Below, in pieces: positions 42,224 through 50,222 of a stretch of DNA of 53,817 bases. Numbering within the stretch: position 1 is the first letter of the stretch; the number at the start of each line of letters is the position of its first letter. The position numbers were made by a program, and so were the translations under genes. The DNA comes from an uncultured Polycyclovorans sp. GTDB taxonomy: Bacteria > Pseudomonadota > Gammaproteobacteria > Nevskiales > Nevskiaceae. The stretch covers positions 1 to 53,817 of the forward strand of contig CAKZHZ010000105.1 of the NCBI GenBank assembly GCA_936928855.1, written 5' to 3'. Under the pieces are notes generated by a model. It was not told the DNA's origin, did no database searches, and worked only from the letters and a program-made list of their open reading frames with translations.

Positions 42224-43053
42224 CCCCCCGACGGATTCCCCTGATGCTTGGCGCCCTGTGGCTGGGCGCCGCCCTGCCGGCGCTGGCAGCACCGCCGCCG
42301 CCCCTGGACGACGGCGTGCGCGCCGAACTAGAGGCCGCGCGGGAGGCCCTGCATGCCGCCGCGCGCGACTACGCGGCGCTGCTTGAGACTCACGGGCTGC
42401 CGGCCCCCGGCCCCTTGGGGTTGGGCGACCCGCTGCGCGGCCAGCTCGGCCTTCGGCTGGGACCGCCTGCGGCCGGTCCGGCGGGCCAGCCGGGTCTGCG
42501 CATCCGGGATGTGGCGGCCGACAGCGGCGCCGCCCAGGCCGGCATCCGCGCGGGCGACCTGTTGCTGGCCATCGATGGCCATCCCCTGCCACCGCCCTCC
42601 GACGGGGGCGGCAAGGCGCTCGGCAAATCCCTGCTGAAACTGGAAGTGGGTCAGGTGGTGCCGGTCCGGATCGCCCGCGACAACCAGGTGCTGGAACTGT
42701 CGGTGACGGCCACCGCCATCCCCAAACGCCAGGGCGACGGCGACCGCCATCGCCCGCGTCCACTGGCATGGCAGCTGGCGCCGATGCGCCCCGCGCTGGC
42801 GCCCTACTTCGGCACCGACCAGGGTGTGCTGATTCTCGATGTCCCCGAGGACAGCCGCTTCCCGCTGCAGCCGGGCGACATCATCACCACGGTGGACGAC
42901 ACCGCCGTTGATGATCCGCGCGCCCTGTTCCGCGCGGTGATGCGCGGCGAGGGGGACACCCTGCGGCTGCAGGTGCGGCGCCAGGGCGCCATGCTGACGA
43001 TGGAAGGCCCGCGGCCTCAGCGTCCGGTCAGATCGGGGCCGGGTCCCCGCTGA
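42220..43053 (+). CDS. Periplasmic protein with two PDZ domains
   Basis: This 277-residue protein has a signal peptide ending near PALAAP (about residue 22) and a helical stretch. PDZ domain 1 (about 65-170) contains SGAAQAGIRAGDLLLAIDGH; PDZ domain 2 (about 190-260) contains FPLQPGDIITTVDD. No protease domain is present. It may present unfolded outer-membrane proteins or act as a sensor for the sigma/anti-sigma pair, comparable in logic to DegS/RseB input. The ATG at 42220 is preferred because GAGGAGG has proper spacing and the ATGA overlap with the anti-sigma gene is canonical. The 3' end overlaps moeA convergently by 26 bases. Confidence 0.8.
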   Translation: MTPRRIPLMLGALWLGAALPALAAPPPPLDDGVRAELEAAREALHAAARDYAALLETHGLPAPGPLGLGDPLRGQLGLRLGPPAAGPAGQPGLRIRDVAADSGAAQAGIRAGDLLLAIDGHPLPPPSDGGGKALGKSLLKLEVGQVVPVRIARDNQVLELSVTATAIPKRQGDGDRHRPRPLAWQLAPMRPALAPYFGTDQGVLILDVPEDSRFPLQPGDIITTVDDTAVDDPRALFRAVMRGEGDTLRLQVRRQGAMLTMEGPRPQRPVRSGPGPR

Positions 43054-44251
43054 GCGGCAGCCACTCGACACTCGCGTCCACCGCCAGGCTGGGCGCGGCA
43101 ACCCGCACCAGGGCATTGGCTTCGGTGAGATTGCTGAGCATGTGCGAGGCCTGACGCCCCAGCGGCGTCAGGCGCGCCACGCCGTCCTCATCGTGATGAA
43201 CACGCATGCGCACCAGCAGCTCGCGCACCGCGTCACCCCGCGTCGGCGCCGCCAGCCGCCCCCGGCGCCAGCGCGGTCGTTGGTCACCGCTGCCCTCCAG
43301 CCACGACAGGGCGCGCTCGGCGTGCAGGTGCAAGCCCACCATGACCGCCCCGGGGTTGCCCGGCAGACCGAGAATCGCGGCATCGCCGCGCACCCCGAAG
43401 TACAACGGCATGCCCGGCTTCTGCCGCACGCGCCAGAACACCTCCTCGACCCCCAGCCCGGCCGCGGCCTCGCGGATGAAGTCGCGATCCCCCACCGACA
43501 CCCCGCCGGTGGTGAGGACCAGGTCAGCGCTGGCGAGCGCCTCTTCCAGCGCCGCGCGCACGGCCGACAGCGTGTCCGGGACGAACTGCACCACGGGCGC
43601 GCTGCCGTCCCGTGACTGGCACCAGGCCTGCAGCAAGGGGCCGTTGGCGTCGTAGATCTGCCCCTGTTGCAGGGCTTGCCCCGGACGCCCCACCTCGTCC
43701 CCGGTCACCAGCAGGGCCAGTCGCGGCGGGCGGTGCACGGCCACGGTGTCGACACCTGCCATCGCCAGTGCCGCGACCACCCCCGGCGTCACCCGCGTCC
43801 CGGCTGCGGCCAGTGCCGTGCCGGCGGCCAGCTCCTCCCCTCGCCGACGCAGGTCCGCCGCCGGCGCCAGCGCCTGTTGCAGGGCGATGCGGTCACCCTC
43901 CCGCGTCACGATCTCCTGCCGTGCCACGGTGTCGGCACCGGGCGGAATGGGGCCACCGGTGAAAATACGCACGGCGGTTCCAGGCGCCAGCGCGGGCGGA
44001 TGCGCGACACCGGCGGCCACCTCGCCCACCACCGGCAGCCACGCCGGCTGCGACGGCGTAGCCGCATGCAGATCGCGGCTGTGCAGCGCATAGCCGTCCA
44101 CCGCGCTCTGATCGAAGGGCGGCAGGTCGGTCGCCGCACACGGCGGATGTGCGAGCACCCGGCCCAGGGCCTCCGCGGGCGGGCACTGCACCACCGGCAG
44201 CGGCCGCAGGTGGCGGGCGTAATGGGCCAGGGCTTCGTCAATCGATATCAC
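43028..44251 (-). CDS. moeA: Molybdopterin molybdenumtransferase MoeA
   Basis: This 407-residue cytoplasmic enzyme inserts molybdate into adenylated molybdopterin. It shows the MoeA signatures DLPPFDQSAVDGYAL, VRIFTGGPIPPGADTV, VLTTGGVSVGDRDFI and LGLPGNPGAVMVGLHL, and the C-terminal domain IV. The start is taken as GTG 44251, preceded by AAGGAG at nine bases; the family usually begins M-I-S-x-D-E-A. The open frame to 44302 overlaps modC. It is the last gene of the leftward moa/mod/moe run and overlaps the PDZ gene by 26 bases. Confidence 0.93.
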   Translation of the reverse strand: MISIDEALAHYARHLRPLPVVQCPPAEALGRVLAHPPCAATDLPPFDQSAVDGYALHSRDLHAATPSQPAWLPVVGEVAAGVAHPPALAPGTAVRIFTGGPIPPGADTVARQEIVTREGDRIALQQALAPAADLRRRGEELAAGTALAAAGTRVTPGVVAALAMAGVDTVAVHRPPRLALLVTGDEVGRPGQALQQGQIYDANGPLLQAWCQSRDGSAPVVQFVPDTLSAVRAALEEALASADLVLTTGGVSVGDRDFIREAAAGLGVEEVFWRVRQKPGMPLYFGVRGDAAILGLPGNPGAVMVGLHLHAERALSWLEGSGDQRPRWRRGRLAAPTRGDAVRELLVRMRVHHDEDGVARLTPLGRQASHMLSNLTEANALVRVAAPSLAVDASVEWLPLSGDPAPI

Positions 44252-44265
44252 TGCAATGGGCTCCT

Positions 44266-45354
44266 TCAGTCCAACAGGGCAACCGCCTTCACCTGCGCCC
44301 ACACCGCCTGTCCGGGGGCCAGCGCCAGCGTGCGCCAGGAACGCTCGGTGATCAGCGCCAGCAGATCAATGCCTTCACAGTGCAGCCGCACCCGGCGCTG
44401 CCCTGGCGGATCGACCGCCGGCACGCCTTCGATGAGCGTGGCCGGCAACAGGTTGAGCATGCTGCTGTGCGCGGGACGGCTCAAGGCCAGACTGACATCG
44501 CGCGCAGGAATCCGCGCCCGCAGGCGCTGCCCGACCGGCACCCGACGCCGGGGCACCCACAGCCGTCCGCCGTCGCCGAAACGCAGCTCACTCAGGTGAT
44601 CGTCATCATCATGACCGACCACTTCGGCATCAAACACCACCCCCGGCTCGCGACCGGACGGCCCGGGCAGGTCCACTTGTGTGAGCACTGCCGGCATCGC
44701 CCCCTGCGCCTGCACCCGCCCGCTCTCCAGCACCACCAGGTGATCGGCCAGCCGCATCACCTCATCCACGGCATGACTGACGTACACCGCCGGAATCGAC
44801 AGCCGCCGGTGCAGTGCCTCCAGGTACGGCAGGATCTCGGCCTTCCGCGCGAGGTCCAGCGCCGACAGCGGCTCGTCGAGCAGCAACAGCCGCGGCGCCG
44901 TCATCAACGCGCGACCGATCGCCACCCGCTGGCGTTCGCCGCCTGACAACCCGGCCGGCATGCGGGTCAGCAACCCGCGCAGGTCGAGTAGGTCGATGAG
45001 ATCGTCGACCGCTACATCAGCGGGCCGGCCCGCGCGCCGGTAGCCATAGAGCAGATTGCCGCGCACGCTGCGGTGCGAAAACAGGCTGGCTTCCTGAAAC
45101 ACGTACCCCACCGCGCGTTTCCAGGGCGGCACGAACAGGCCGCGCACCTCGTCCTGCCACACGGTGCCGTTGACGATGACCTGCGCTCCCGGAACCCGAT
45201 CGAGCCCCGCCAGCACCCGCAGACAGGAGGTCTTGCCGGATCCCGATGGCCCGAACAGGGCCGTGATGCCGCGCCCCGGCAGCTGCAGATCGACGGCCAA
45301 GGTGAAGTCGCCGCGCGTCAGGTCGAGACGCAGCTGCAGGCCGGCGGCAGTCAT
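44266..45354 (-). CDS. modC: Molybdate ABC transporter ATPase ModC
   Basis: This 362-residue ATPase has Walker A GPSGSGKT (about 35-42), the Q-loop VFQEASLF, signature LSGGERQR, Walker B LLLLDEPLSALD, and H-loop VSHAVDE. A C-terminal mop domain of about 140 residues (SMLNLLPATLIEG) may bind molybdate and sense the oxyanion. The start ATG at 45354 overlaps the modB stop by four bases; the longer open frame to 46413 is antisense to modB/modA. Confidence 0.95.
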   Translation of the reverse strand: MTAAGLQLRLDLTRGDFTLAVDLQLPGRGITALFGPSGSGKTSCLRVLAGLDRVPGAQVIVNGTVWQDEVRGLFVPPWKRAVGYVFQEASLFSHRSVRGNLLYGYRRAGRPADVAVDDLIDLLDLRGLLTRMPAGLSGGERQRVAIGRALMTAPRLLLLDEPLSALDLARKAEILPYLEALHRRLSIPAVYVSHAVDEVMRLADHLVVLESGRVQAQGAMPAVLTQVDLPGPSGREPGVVFDAEVVGHDDDDHLSELRFGDGGRLWVPRRRVPVGQRLRARIPARDVSLALSRPAHSSMLNLLPATLIEGVPAVDPPGQRRVRLHCEGIDLLALITERSWRTLALAPGQAVWAQVKAVALLD

Positions 45355-46028
45355 CCGAAGCTCCGCAGTTGCGGGTTGCGCAGGTACAGCAGCAACAGGG
45401 TCAGGAAGGCGAACCCCAGCAGTACGCCGGCCAGGCCATGGGCGGCGCCATAGTCCAGTGCCTCGACATGGTCGTAGAGCTGCACCGACACCACTCGGGT
45501 ACTTCCCGGGAGACTGCCGCCGATCATCAGCACCACGCCGAATTCGCCAACGGTATGGGTGAACCCGAGCAGGGCGGCGGTGACAAACCCTGGCCGTGCC
45601 AGCGGCAGGGCCACCGAGCAGAAGCGATCGAGCGGGCCGGCCCGCAGCGTGGCCGCGACCTCCAGGGGGCGAGGCCCCAGCGACTGGAACGCGGCCTGCA
45701 GCGGCTGCACCACGAAGGGCAGCGAGTACAGCATCGAGGCCACCACGAGTCCCGGAAAAGTGAAGGGCAGCAGGCCGAGGCCCAGCCCTTCGGTGAGCCG
45801 GCCCACCGGCCCGGACGGGCCCATCGCCAGCAGCAGATAGAACCCCAGCACGGTGGGCGGCAACACCAGCGGCAGGGCCACCACCGCCGCCACCGGACGC
45901 CGCCAGAACGACCGGCTGCGCGCCAGCCACCAGGCCAGGGGCGTCCCCAGCAGCAGCAACAGCACGGTCACCAGCGCCGCCAGCCGCAGGGTCAGCCACA
46001 GCGCCTGCCAATCCGCGGGCGACAGCAT
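45351..46028 (-). CDS. modB: Molybdate ABC transporter permease ModB
   Basis: This is a 225-residue inner membrane permease with about five helices and the cytoplasmic loop EVAATLRAGPLDRFCSVALPLARPG, which couples to ModC. It starts SPADWQALWLTLRLAALVTVL, typical of ModB. The ATG overlaps the modA stop by one base. Confidence 0.95.
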   Translation of the reverse strand: MLSPADWQALWLTLRLAALVTVLLLLLGTPLAWWLARSRSFWRRPVAAVVALPLVLPPTVLGFYLLLAMGPSGPVGRLTEGLGLGLLPFTFPGLVVASMLYSLPFVVQPLQAAFQSLGPRPLEVAATLRAGPLDRFCSVALPLARPGFVTAALLGFTHTVGEFGVVLMIGGSLPGSTRVVSVQLYDHVEALDYGAAHGLAGVLLGFAFLTLLLLYLRNPQLRSFG

Positions 46029-46780
46029 CAGGGCGCCTCGAAACCGTGGCGTGTGAACAGCGCGGCCGCGCGGGCGCTGGTGAGGAAGGCGGCGAAGGCC
46101 TGGACCTCGGCATTGTCCGCCGCACGCCGGATGACCACGAAGGCCTGATCCAGCGGTGCATGCAGATCTGCATCCACCACCGCATGACCGCCGCGTCGGG
46201 ACAAGGCAGGCTGTTGCACTTGCGACAACGCCAGCAGGCCCACCCGTGCGTTTCCGGAGGCCACGAACTGCGCCGCCTGTCCGATGTTTTCGCCGTAGAC
46301 CAGTCGGGGCGCCAGCGCCGCCCACACGCCGGCGGCACGCAGGGCCTCCTCGGCGCGCTGTCCATAGGGCGCATGACGTGGACTGGCGATGGCAATGCGG
46401 TCGAACCGCGCATCGAGGAGATCCGACAGGCTCAGGCCACTGGCATCCTCCCGTGCACTCCACAGCGCCAGGCGGCCGCGTGCGTACACCACCGGCGGCG
46501 CGGCGGCGAAACCGTCATCGGCCAGCGACTGCGCATGCGCCACGTCCGCCGACAGAAACAGATCAAAGGGGGCCTGCTGGCGAATCTGGGCCTGCAACTT
46601 TCCCGACGAGGCGAAAACCACCACAACGGTGGTGTCCGGCGCGGTATCGGCAAAGGCATCCCGCAAGGCATCCATCACCGGCTGCAGGCTGGCGGCGGCG
46701 GCAACGGTGATCGTCCCCGCACCGGCCGGCCATGCCAGCAGGCTCAGCAACGCAAACACTCCGGCGCGGATTCCAACCAT
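46028..46780 (-). CDS. modA: Molybdate-binding periplasmic protein ModA
   Basis: This 250-residue secreted binding protein has a signal peptide ending near PAGAG (about residue 21) and the mature start TITVAAAASLQPVMDALRDAF. The oxyanion-binding elements include VVFASSGKLQAQI, FDLFLSAD and IASPRHAPYGQRAEE. ModA binds molybdate/tungstate in the periplasm. I chose the ATG at 46780, which gives a proper signal peptide and lies 9 bases after the moaC-moaB stop; an ATG at 46828 inside that gene would add 16 residues. Confidence 0.93.
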   Translation of the reverse strand: MVGIRAGVFALLSLLAWPAGAGTITVAAAASLQPVMDALRDAFADTAPDTTVVVVFASSGKLQAQIRQQAPFDLFLSADVAHAQSLADDGFAAAPPVVYARGRLALWSAREDASGLSLSDLLDARFDRIAIASPRHAPYGQRAEEALRAAGVWAALAPRLVYGENIGQAAQFVASGNARVGLLALSQVQQPALSRRGGHAVVDADLHAPLDQAFVVIRRAADNAEVQAFAAFLTSARAAALFTRHGFEAP

Positions 46781-46788
46781 GAGACGCG

Positions 46789-47721
46789 TCAGCGATACCC
46801 ACCGGGATGCGGCTTGCCCGGCCGACACACCTCGACCAGATGCACCAACGCCGGCAACACCGCCGCCAGCGTCTCGCTGGCGCCCCCACGTGACCCGGGG
46901 CAGGTGAGCACCAGGCTGTTGTCACGGGCGTAACCGGCCACCCCGCGTGACAGCGCCGCATACGGTGTGCGCCGCTGCCCGAAGGCGCGCGCCGCTTCCA
47001 TCAGTCCCGGCAGCGGTTGCAGCAGATAGGGCGTCACGGTTTCCGCCGTTCGGTCGCGCGGGCTCACCCCGGTGCCGCCGACGGTGATGATCAGGGCGGT
47101 ACCGGCATTCATCGCCGCGTCCAGGGCGGCACGCAGCTGCTCGGGCTCGTCGGGAATCACCTGGTAGGCCACGGGTTCGAATCCCGCCCCGCTCAGGGCA
47201 GCTTCCACCGCACGGCCGGCGGTGTCCGGCTTGCGCCCGGCCGCCACCGTGTCCGACAACACGATGACGCTGGCCGTAGCGGCCACCCGCAGGCGCCGGC
47301 CAAACTGCGACTTGCCGCCACGCTTCTCTTCCAGATGCGTGTCGGTGATGCGCAGTTCCTCGGGTCGGCAATGCGGCTTGAGCATGTCGTAGAGCGTCAG
47401 TGCCGCCAGACTGGCGGCCGCCAGCGCCTCCATTTCCACCCCGGTGGGACCGATGGTCTCGACGGTGGCGATCACCTTCACCTGGGTATCGCCGAGTTCG
47501 TAGTCAATGTCGGCGCGGTGGATGGGTAACGGGTGGCACAGCGGGATCAGCTCGTCGGTGCGCTTGGCGGCGAGGATGCCGGCCACCCGGCCGGTCTTCA
47601 GGGCATCGCCCTTGTCCGTATTGCCCTGCCGCAGACGTTCGATGCAGTCCGCCGGTGCGTGCAGCACACAGGAGGCACGCGCACTGCGCCGGGTATCGGG
47701 CTTGTTGCCAACGTCCTTCAT
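46789..47721 (-). CDS. moaCB: MoaC-MoaB fusion (cyclic pyranopterin synthase / Moco adenylyl-type domain)
   Basis: This is a 310-residue fusion. Residues 1-145 are MoaC, the accessory protein that turns the MoaA product into cyclic pyranopterin monophosphate; motifs include DALKTGRVAGILAAKRT, LIPLCHPLPI, VEMEALAAASLAALTLYD and EEKRGGKSQF. Residues 148-310 are MoaB/MogA-like: VIVLSDTVAAGRKPDTAG, TVGGTGVSPRDRTAE, and TCPGSRGGA. The N-terminus is short (MKDVGNKPDTRR). The MoaE gene overlaps by four bases. Fusing two successive Moco steps should ensure equal dosage. Confidence 0.93.
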   Translation of the reverse strand: MKDVGNKPDTRRSARASCVLHAPADCIERLRQGNTDKGDALKTGRVAGILAAKRTDELIPLCHPLPIHRADIDYELGDTQVKVIATVETIGPTGVEMEALAAASLAALTLYDMLKPHCRPEELRITDTHLEEKRGGKSQFGRRLRVAATASVIVLSDTVAAGRKPDTAGRAVEAALSGAGFEPVAYQVIPDEPEQLRAALDAAMNAGTALIITVGGTGVSPRDRTAETVTPYLLQPLPGLMEAARAFGQRRTPYAALSRGVAGYARDNSLVLTCPGSRGGASETLAAVLPALVHLVEVCRPGKPHPGGYR

Positions 47722-48242
47722 GCCGATGCCCGCCCCGCGGGTGCGTGATGATGGCCCGGGTGGTCATGCGCGTGCGGCGTATCCGCATGGTCCGGGTCAA
47801 TGCAGCAGCCTTCGACGAAGCGGCTGCTGCCGTCGGCGTAGAACTCCTCCTTCCAGATCGGCACGCGGTGCTTCACCGCATCGACGGCATGACGACAACC
47901 CGCGAAGGCCTCGGCCCGGTGCGGTGCACGGGTCACGCAGTAGATGGCGGCATCGCCGATCTCGAGCAGGCCGACGCGGTGTACCACGCGGCAGTGGGAC
48001 AGGCCGAAGCGGGCGATGGCTTCCGCCTCGATCTCCGCCATCAGGCGCGCCGCCAGCGGGGCGTAGGCGGTGTAGCGCAGGCGCGTGACCGCCCTGCCCT
48101 CGTGGTGGTTGCGCACGGTGCCGCCAAAGAGGGCGAGGCCGCCACTTTCCGGGTGTGCCCCCTCGGCCAGCAACGCATCGAGCGAAAGCGGGGTCTCGAA
48201 CAGATACCGTGTGGCGCGGGTTGATGCCGGGAACGTGCTCAT
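47718..48242 (-). CDS. moaE: Molybdopterin synthase large subunit MoaE
   Basis: This 174-residue subunit transfers sulfur from MoaD thiocarboxylate to cyclic pyranopterin monophosphate. It shows the motifs ALFGGTVRNHHEGRAVTRL, VVHRVGLLEIGDAAIY, CRHAVDAVKHRVPIWKEE and DGSSRFVEG, including the active-site Lys in IWKEE. An unusual C-terminal tail of about 20 residues is His/Asp-rich (DHADTPHAHDHPGHHH) and looks metal-binding. MoaD is encoded 5 bases upstream. Confidence 0.94.
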   Translation of the reverse strand: MSTFPASTRATRYLFETPLSLDALLAEGAHPESGGLALFGGTVRNHHEGRAVTRLRYTAYAPLAARLMAEIEAEAIARFGLSHCRVVHRVGLLEIGDAAIYCVTRAPHRAEAFAGCRHAVDAVKHRVPIWKEEFYADGSSRFVEGCCIDPDHADTPHAHDHPGHHHAPAGRASA

Positions 48243-48247
48243 CCGTC

Positions 48248-48493
48248 TCAGCCCCCGGCAACCGGCGGCAGCAGCGCCACCGTGGTGTCGCCTTCGAGCA
48301 GCGAGCGACGCGGCAGGATCTGGTCGCCGACCGCGCAGGCCACCCGCTCCAGCGCCTCACTGGCCTCGGGAAACCGCTCGGCCAGCTGGTCCAGGGCATC
48401 GTCCAGGGTGCTGCCCGGTGGCACCGTCAGCGTGATGGGCTGATCGCTGCAGAGCCGCTGCAGGATGCCGAAGCATTCAAATTGGATGTTCAT
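48248..48493 (-). CDS. moaD: Molybdopterin synthase sulfur carrier subunit MoaD
   Basis: This 81-residue ubiquitin-fold protein has the obligatory C-terminal Gly-Gly (PPVAGG), which is adenylated and thiocarboxylated. The start MNIQFECFG at 48493 fits the family; a longer frame to 48529 is unlikely. It heads the run moaD-moaE-moaCB-modABC-moeA. A 168-base gap with a hairpin separates it from moaA. Confidence 0.92.
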   Translation of the reverse strand: MNIQFECFGILQRLCSDQPITLTVPPGSTLDDALDQLAERFPEASEALERVACAVGDQILPRRSLLEGDTTVALLPPVAGG

Positions 48494-48630
48494 GGGTGAT
48501 GCTCTCAAAAAATAATGCTGTGCTCGCAAAAGCGGTTGTTGTGCCGAGCCCTCGACTCAGCACCGGCCATCCTGGCGAACCGTTACTTCGCTAATTCACT
48601 CCGGCCCCGGCATCCATGCCGGGTCGTTCG

Positions 48631-48661
48631 CCCCGCCTGCGAGCAGTGCTCGCAGGCGGGG
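48631..48661 (-). terminator. Strong hairpin just after moaA
   Basis: A perfect 14-base GC-rich stem (CCCCGCCTGCGAGC and its complement) with a three-base loop begins one base beyond the moaA stop. It lies between moaA and moaD, reading leftward. No T-run follows, so it may be a termination/attenuation or mRNA-protecting hairpin and not a classical intrinsic terminator. Confidence 0.6.
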
Positions 48662-48662
48662 C

Positions 48663-49670
48663 TCACCCCCCCATTCCATACATGAGGACGGGGCGTTCGA
48701 CGGGGCCGGGGGCTGCGATGTAGCCCGCCTGCTTGTGCCACACCGCGTCGTGCATCAGCTGCGTCAGGGTGTCGTCGTCGTCTCCGGCACGCAGACGCGC
48801 GCCCAGCGGGGTCCCGGTGGCGGCGAACAGGCAGGTATAGAGTTCCCCTGTCGCGGTCAGGCGGATACGGTCGCAGGTTCGACAGAACGGGTTGCTGACG
48901 GTGGCGATCACGCCCAGCATCGGCTCGCCATCGATGTCGTACAGGGTGGCGGGATCACGTCCGCGCGGTCGCGCGCTCACGCGGTACACCGTGCGCAAGG
49001 TGCGCAGGATGTCCTCCTCGCTCACCACATCCGCCCGCTGCCAGCGACCGGGGGCATCCAGCGGCATGTACTCGATGAACCGCAGCGGCAGCCCCCGCGC
49101 CAGCGCCCAGGCGGTGAGCGGCAGAATCTGATCCTCGTTGCGGCCGCGCAGCACCACGGCGTTGAGTTTGACCGGAAACCCTGCGGCAACGGCAGCGTCG
49201 ATCCCTTCCAGCACCGGCGCCAGTTCACGACGGGTGAGCGCCCGGAAACGCTCCGGGTCGACGGCATCGAGACTGATGTTGAGATCATCGAGGCCTGCGG
49301 TCCGCAGCGCCGAAGCCTGCGGCGCCAGACCGTAGGCATTGGTCGTCATCGACAGGCGCCGCAGGCCCTGGGCGCGCAGGCTTTGCAGCGCCACCACGCA
49401 AGACAGCAGATCCCGCCGCAGCAGCGGCTCTCCGCCGGTCAGTCGGATGTCGGTGATGCCGTTGGCAACGGCAATGCCAGCCAATCGCAGCAGCTCGTCC
49501 TGCCGCATCAGCGATGCCCGTGGCAGCCAGGTGGGGTGCTCGGGCATGCAATAGCTGCAACGGAAATTGCAGCGATCCGTCAGCGACAGGCGCAGCTTGC
49601 GCTTGCTGCGTCCCTGCTGATCCCGCAGGGATGCGGCACGCGATGGCGGTGGTGGAGCGGCAAGCGTCAC
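48663..49670 (-). CDS. moaA: GTP 3',8-cyclase MoaA
   Basis: This 335-residue radical SAM enzyme makes the first committed molybdopterin precursor from GTP. The N-terminal cluster motif is C-x3-C-x2-C (CNFRCSYC), followed by IRLTGGEPLLRRDL. The C-terminal second 4Fe-4S cluster has FCRTCDRIRLTATGELYTCLF. The chain ends in GMGG, the conserved Gly-Gly. It reads leftward; the regulator gene at 49812 is divergent, and a ModE-like palindrome lies between them. Confidence 0.96.
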   Translation of the reverse strand: MTLAAPPPPSRAASLRDQQGRSKRKLRLSLTDRCNFRCSYCMPEHPTWLPRASLMRQDELLRLAGIAVANGITDIRLTGGEPLLRRDLLSCVVALQSLRAQGLRRLSMTTNAYGLAPQASALRTAGLDDLNISLDAVDPERFRALTRRELAPVLEGIDAAVAAGFPVKLNAVVLRGRNEDQILPLTAWALARGLPLRFIEYMPLDAPGRWQRADVVSEEDILRTLRTVYRVSARPRGRDPATLYDIDGEPMLGVIATVSNPFCRTCDRIRLTATGELYTCLFAATGTPLGARLRAGDDDDTLTQLMHDAVWHKQAGYIAAPGPVERPVLMYGMGG

Positions 49671-49701
49671 GGCGGGCGGGGCAATCGGGAGGAACAGGAC
49701 C

Positions 49702-49722
49702 CGTTATACCTGATCATATACA
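49702..49722. promoter_or_regulatory. Candidate ModE operator between moaA and modE
   Basis: CGTTATA and TATACA flank a 7-base spacer, similar to the TATA-N-TATA half-sites of ModE boxes. The site is about 32 bases upstream of the moaA ATG and 90 bases before the ModE-type regulator, a suitable place to control both. One weak site only. Confidence 0.4.
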
Positions 49723-49811
49723 CCGAGCCCAAGCCCCACATCTGTTGCGAGCGCTTGCCTCCGGCGCTGCCAGCCGGTATCACTCCGGAATACCTCCAAT
49801 CCGGATACCGC

Positions 49812-50222
49812 ATGGCAAAGCCCAAGCTCGGCGTCGGCTCCAGTCTCTGGTTGACCGTCGATGGCCAGAATCTCTGTGGCCCGGGCCGCATCGAACTGCT
49901 GGAACGCATCGAGGACACCGGCTCCATCCGCCAGGCTGCCATCGCCATGGGCATGAGCTATCGCGCTGCCTGGGACGCCGTGGACCTGATGGGTCGGCGC
50001 AGTGGTCTCACACTGGTCTCGCGCCGCACCGGCGGCACCGGTGGAGGGGGCGCCGGTCTGAGCGCGGAGGGCCGCGCGCTGATTCAGCTCTACCGGAAAC
50101 TGGAAAAGCGCCACCTGCGGCATCTGGCCAGGCTGTCGGATGGCCTGGGGCCGCAGCTCACTGCGGAGATCAAGGCGGCGTCCAGCCCTGCGCCCGCCAG
50201 TCGTCGTCGTCGTTCAGGCTGA
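49812..50222 (+). CDS. modE: ModE-type molybdate-responsive regulator, DNA-binding domain only
   Basis: This 136-residue winged HTH protein of the ModE N-terminal type has GRIELLERIEDTGSIRQAA and IAMGMSYRAAWDAVDLM, then LVSRRTGGTGGGGAGLSAEGRALI. The C-terminal MOP molybdate-binding domains of full ModE (about 260 residues) are missing, so sensing must be indirect (for example through ModC's mop domain or metabolite), or this protein is a short ModE of the kind seen in other proteobacteria. The ATG at 49812 starts the family sequence. Its 3' end overlaps mobA convergently by 53 bases. Confidence 0.87.
   Translation: MAKPKLGVGSSLWLTVDGQNLCGPGRIELLERIEDTGSIRQAAIAMGMSYRAAWDAVDLMGRRSGLTLVSRRTGGTGGGGAGLSAEGRALIQLYRKLEKRHLRHLARLSDGLGPQLTAEIKAASSPAPASRRRRSG

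Noticed and set aside
45355..46413. Apparent 715-codon fusion of modC with upstream sequence
   Set aside because: The upstream half is out of phase with modB and modA, which are intact in another frame; the ModC start with a four-base overlap is at 45354.
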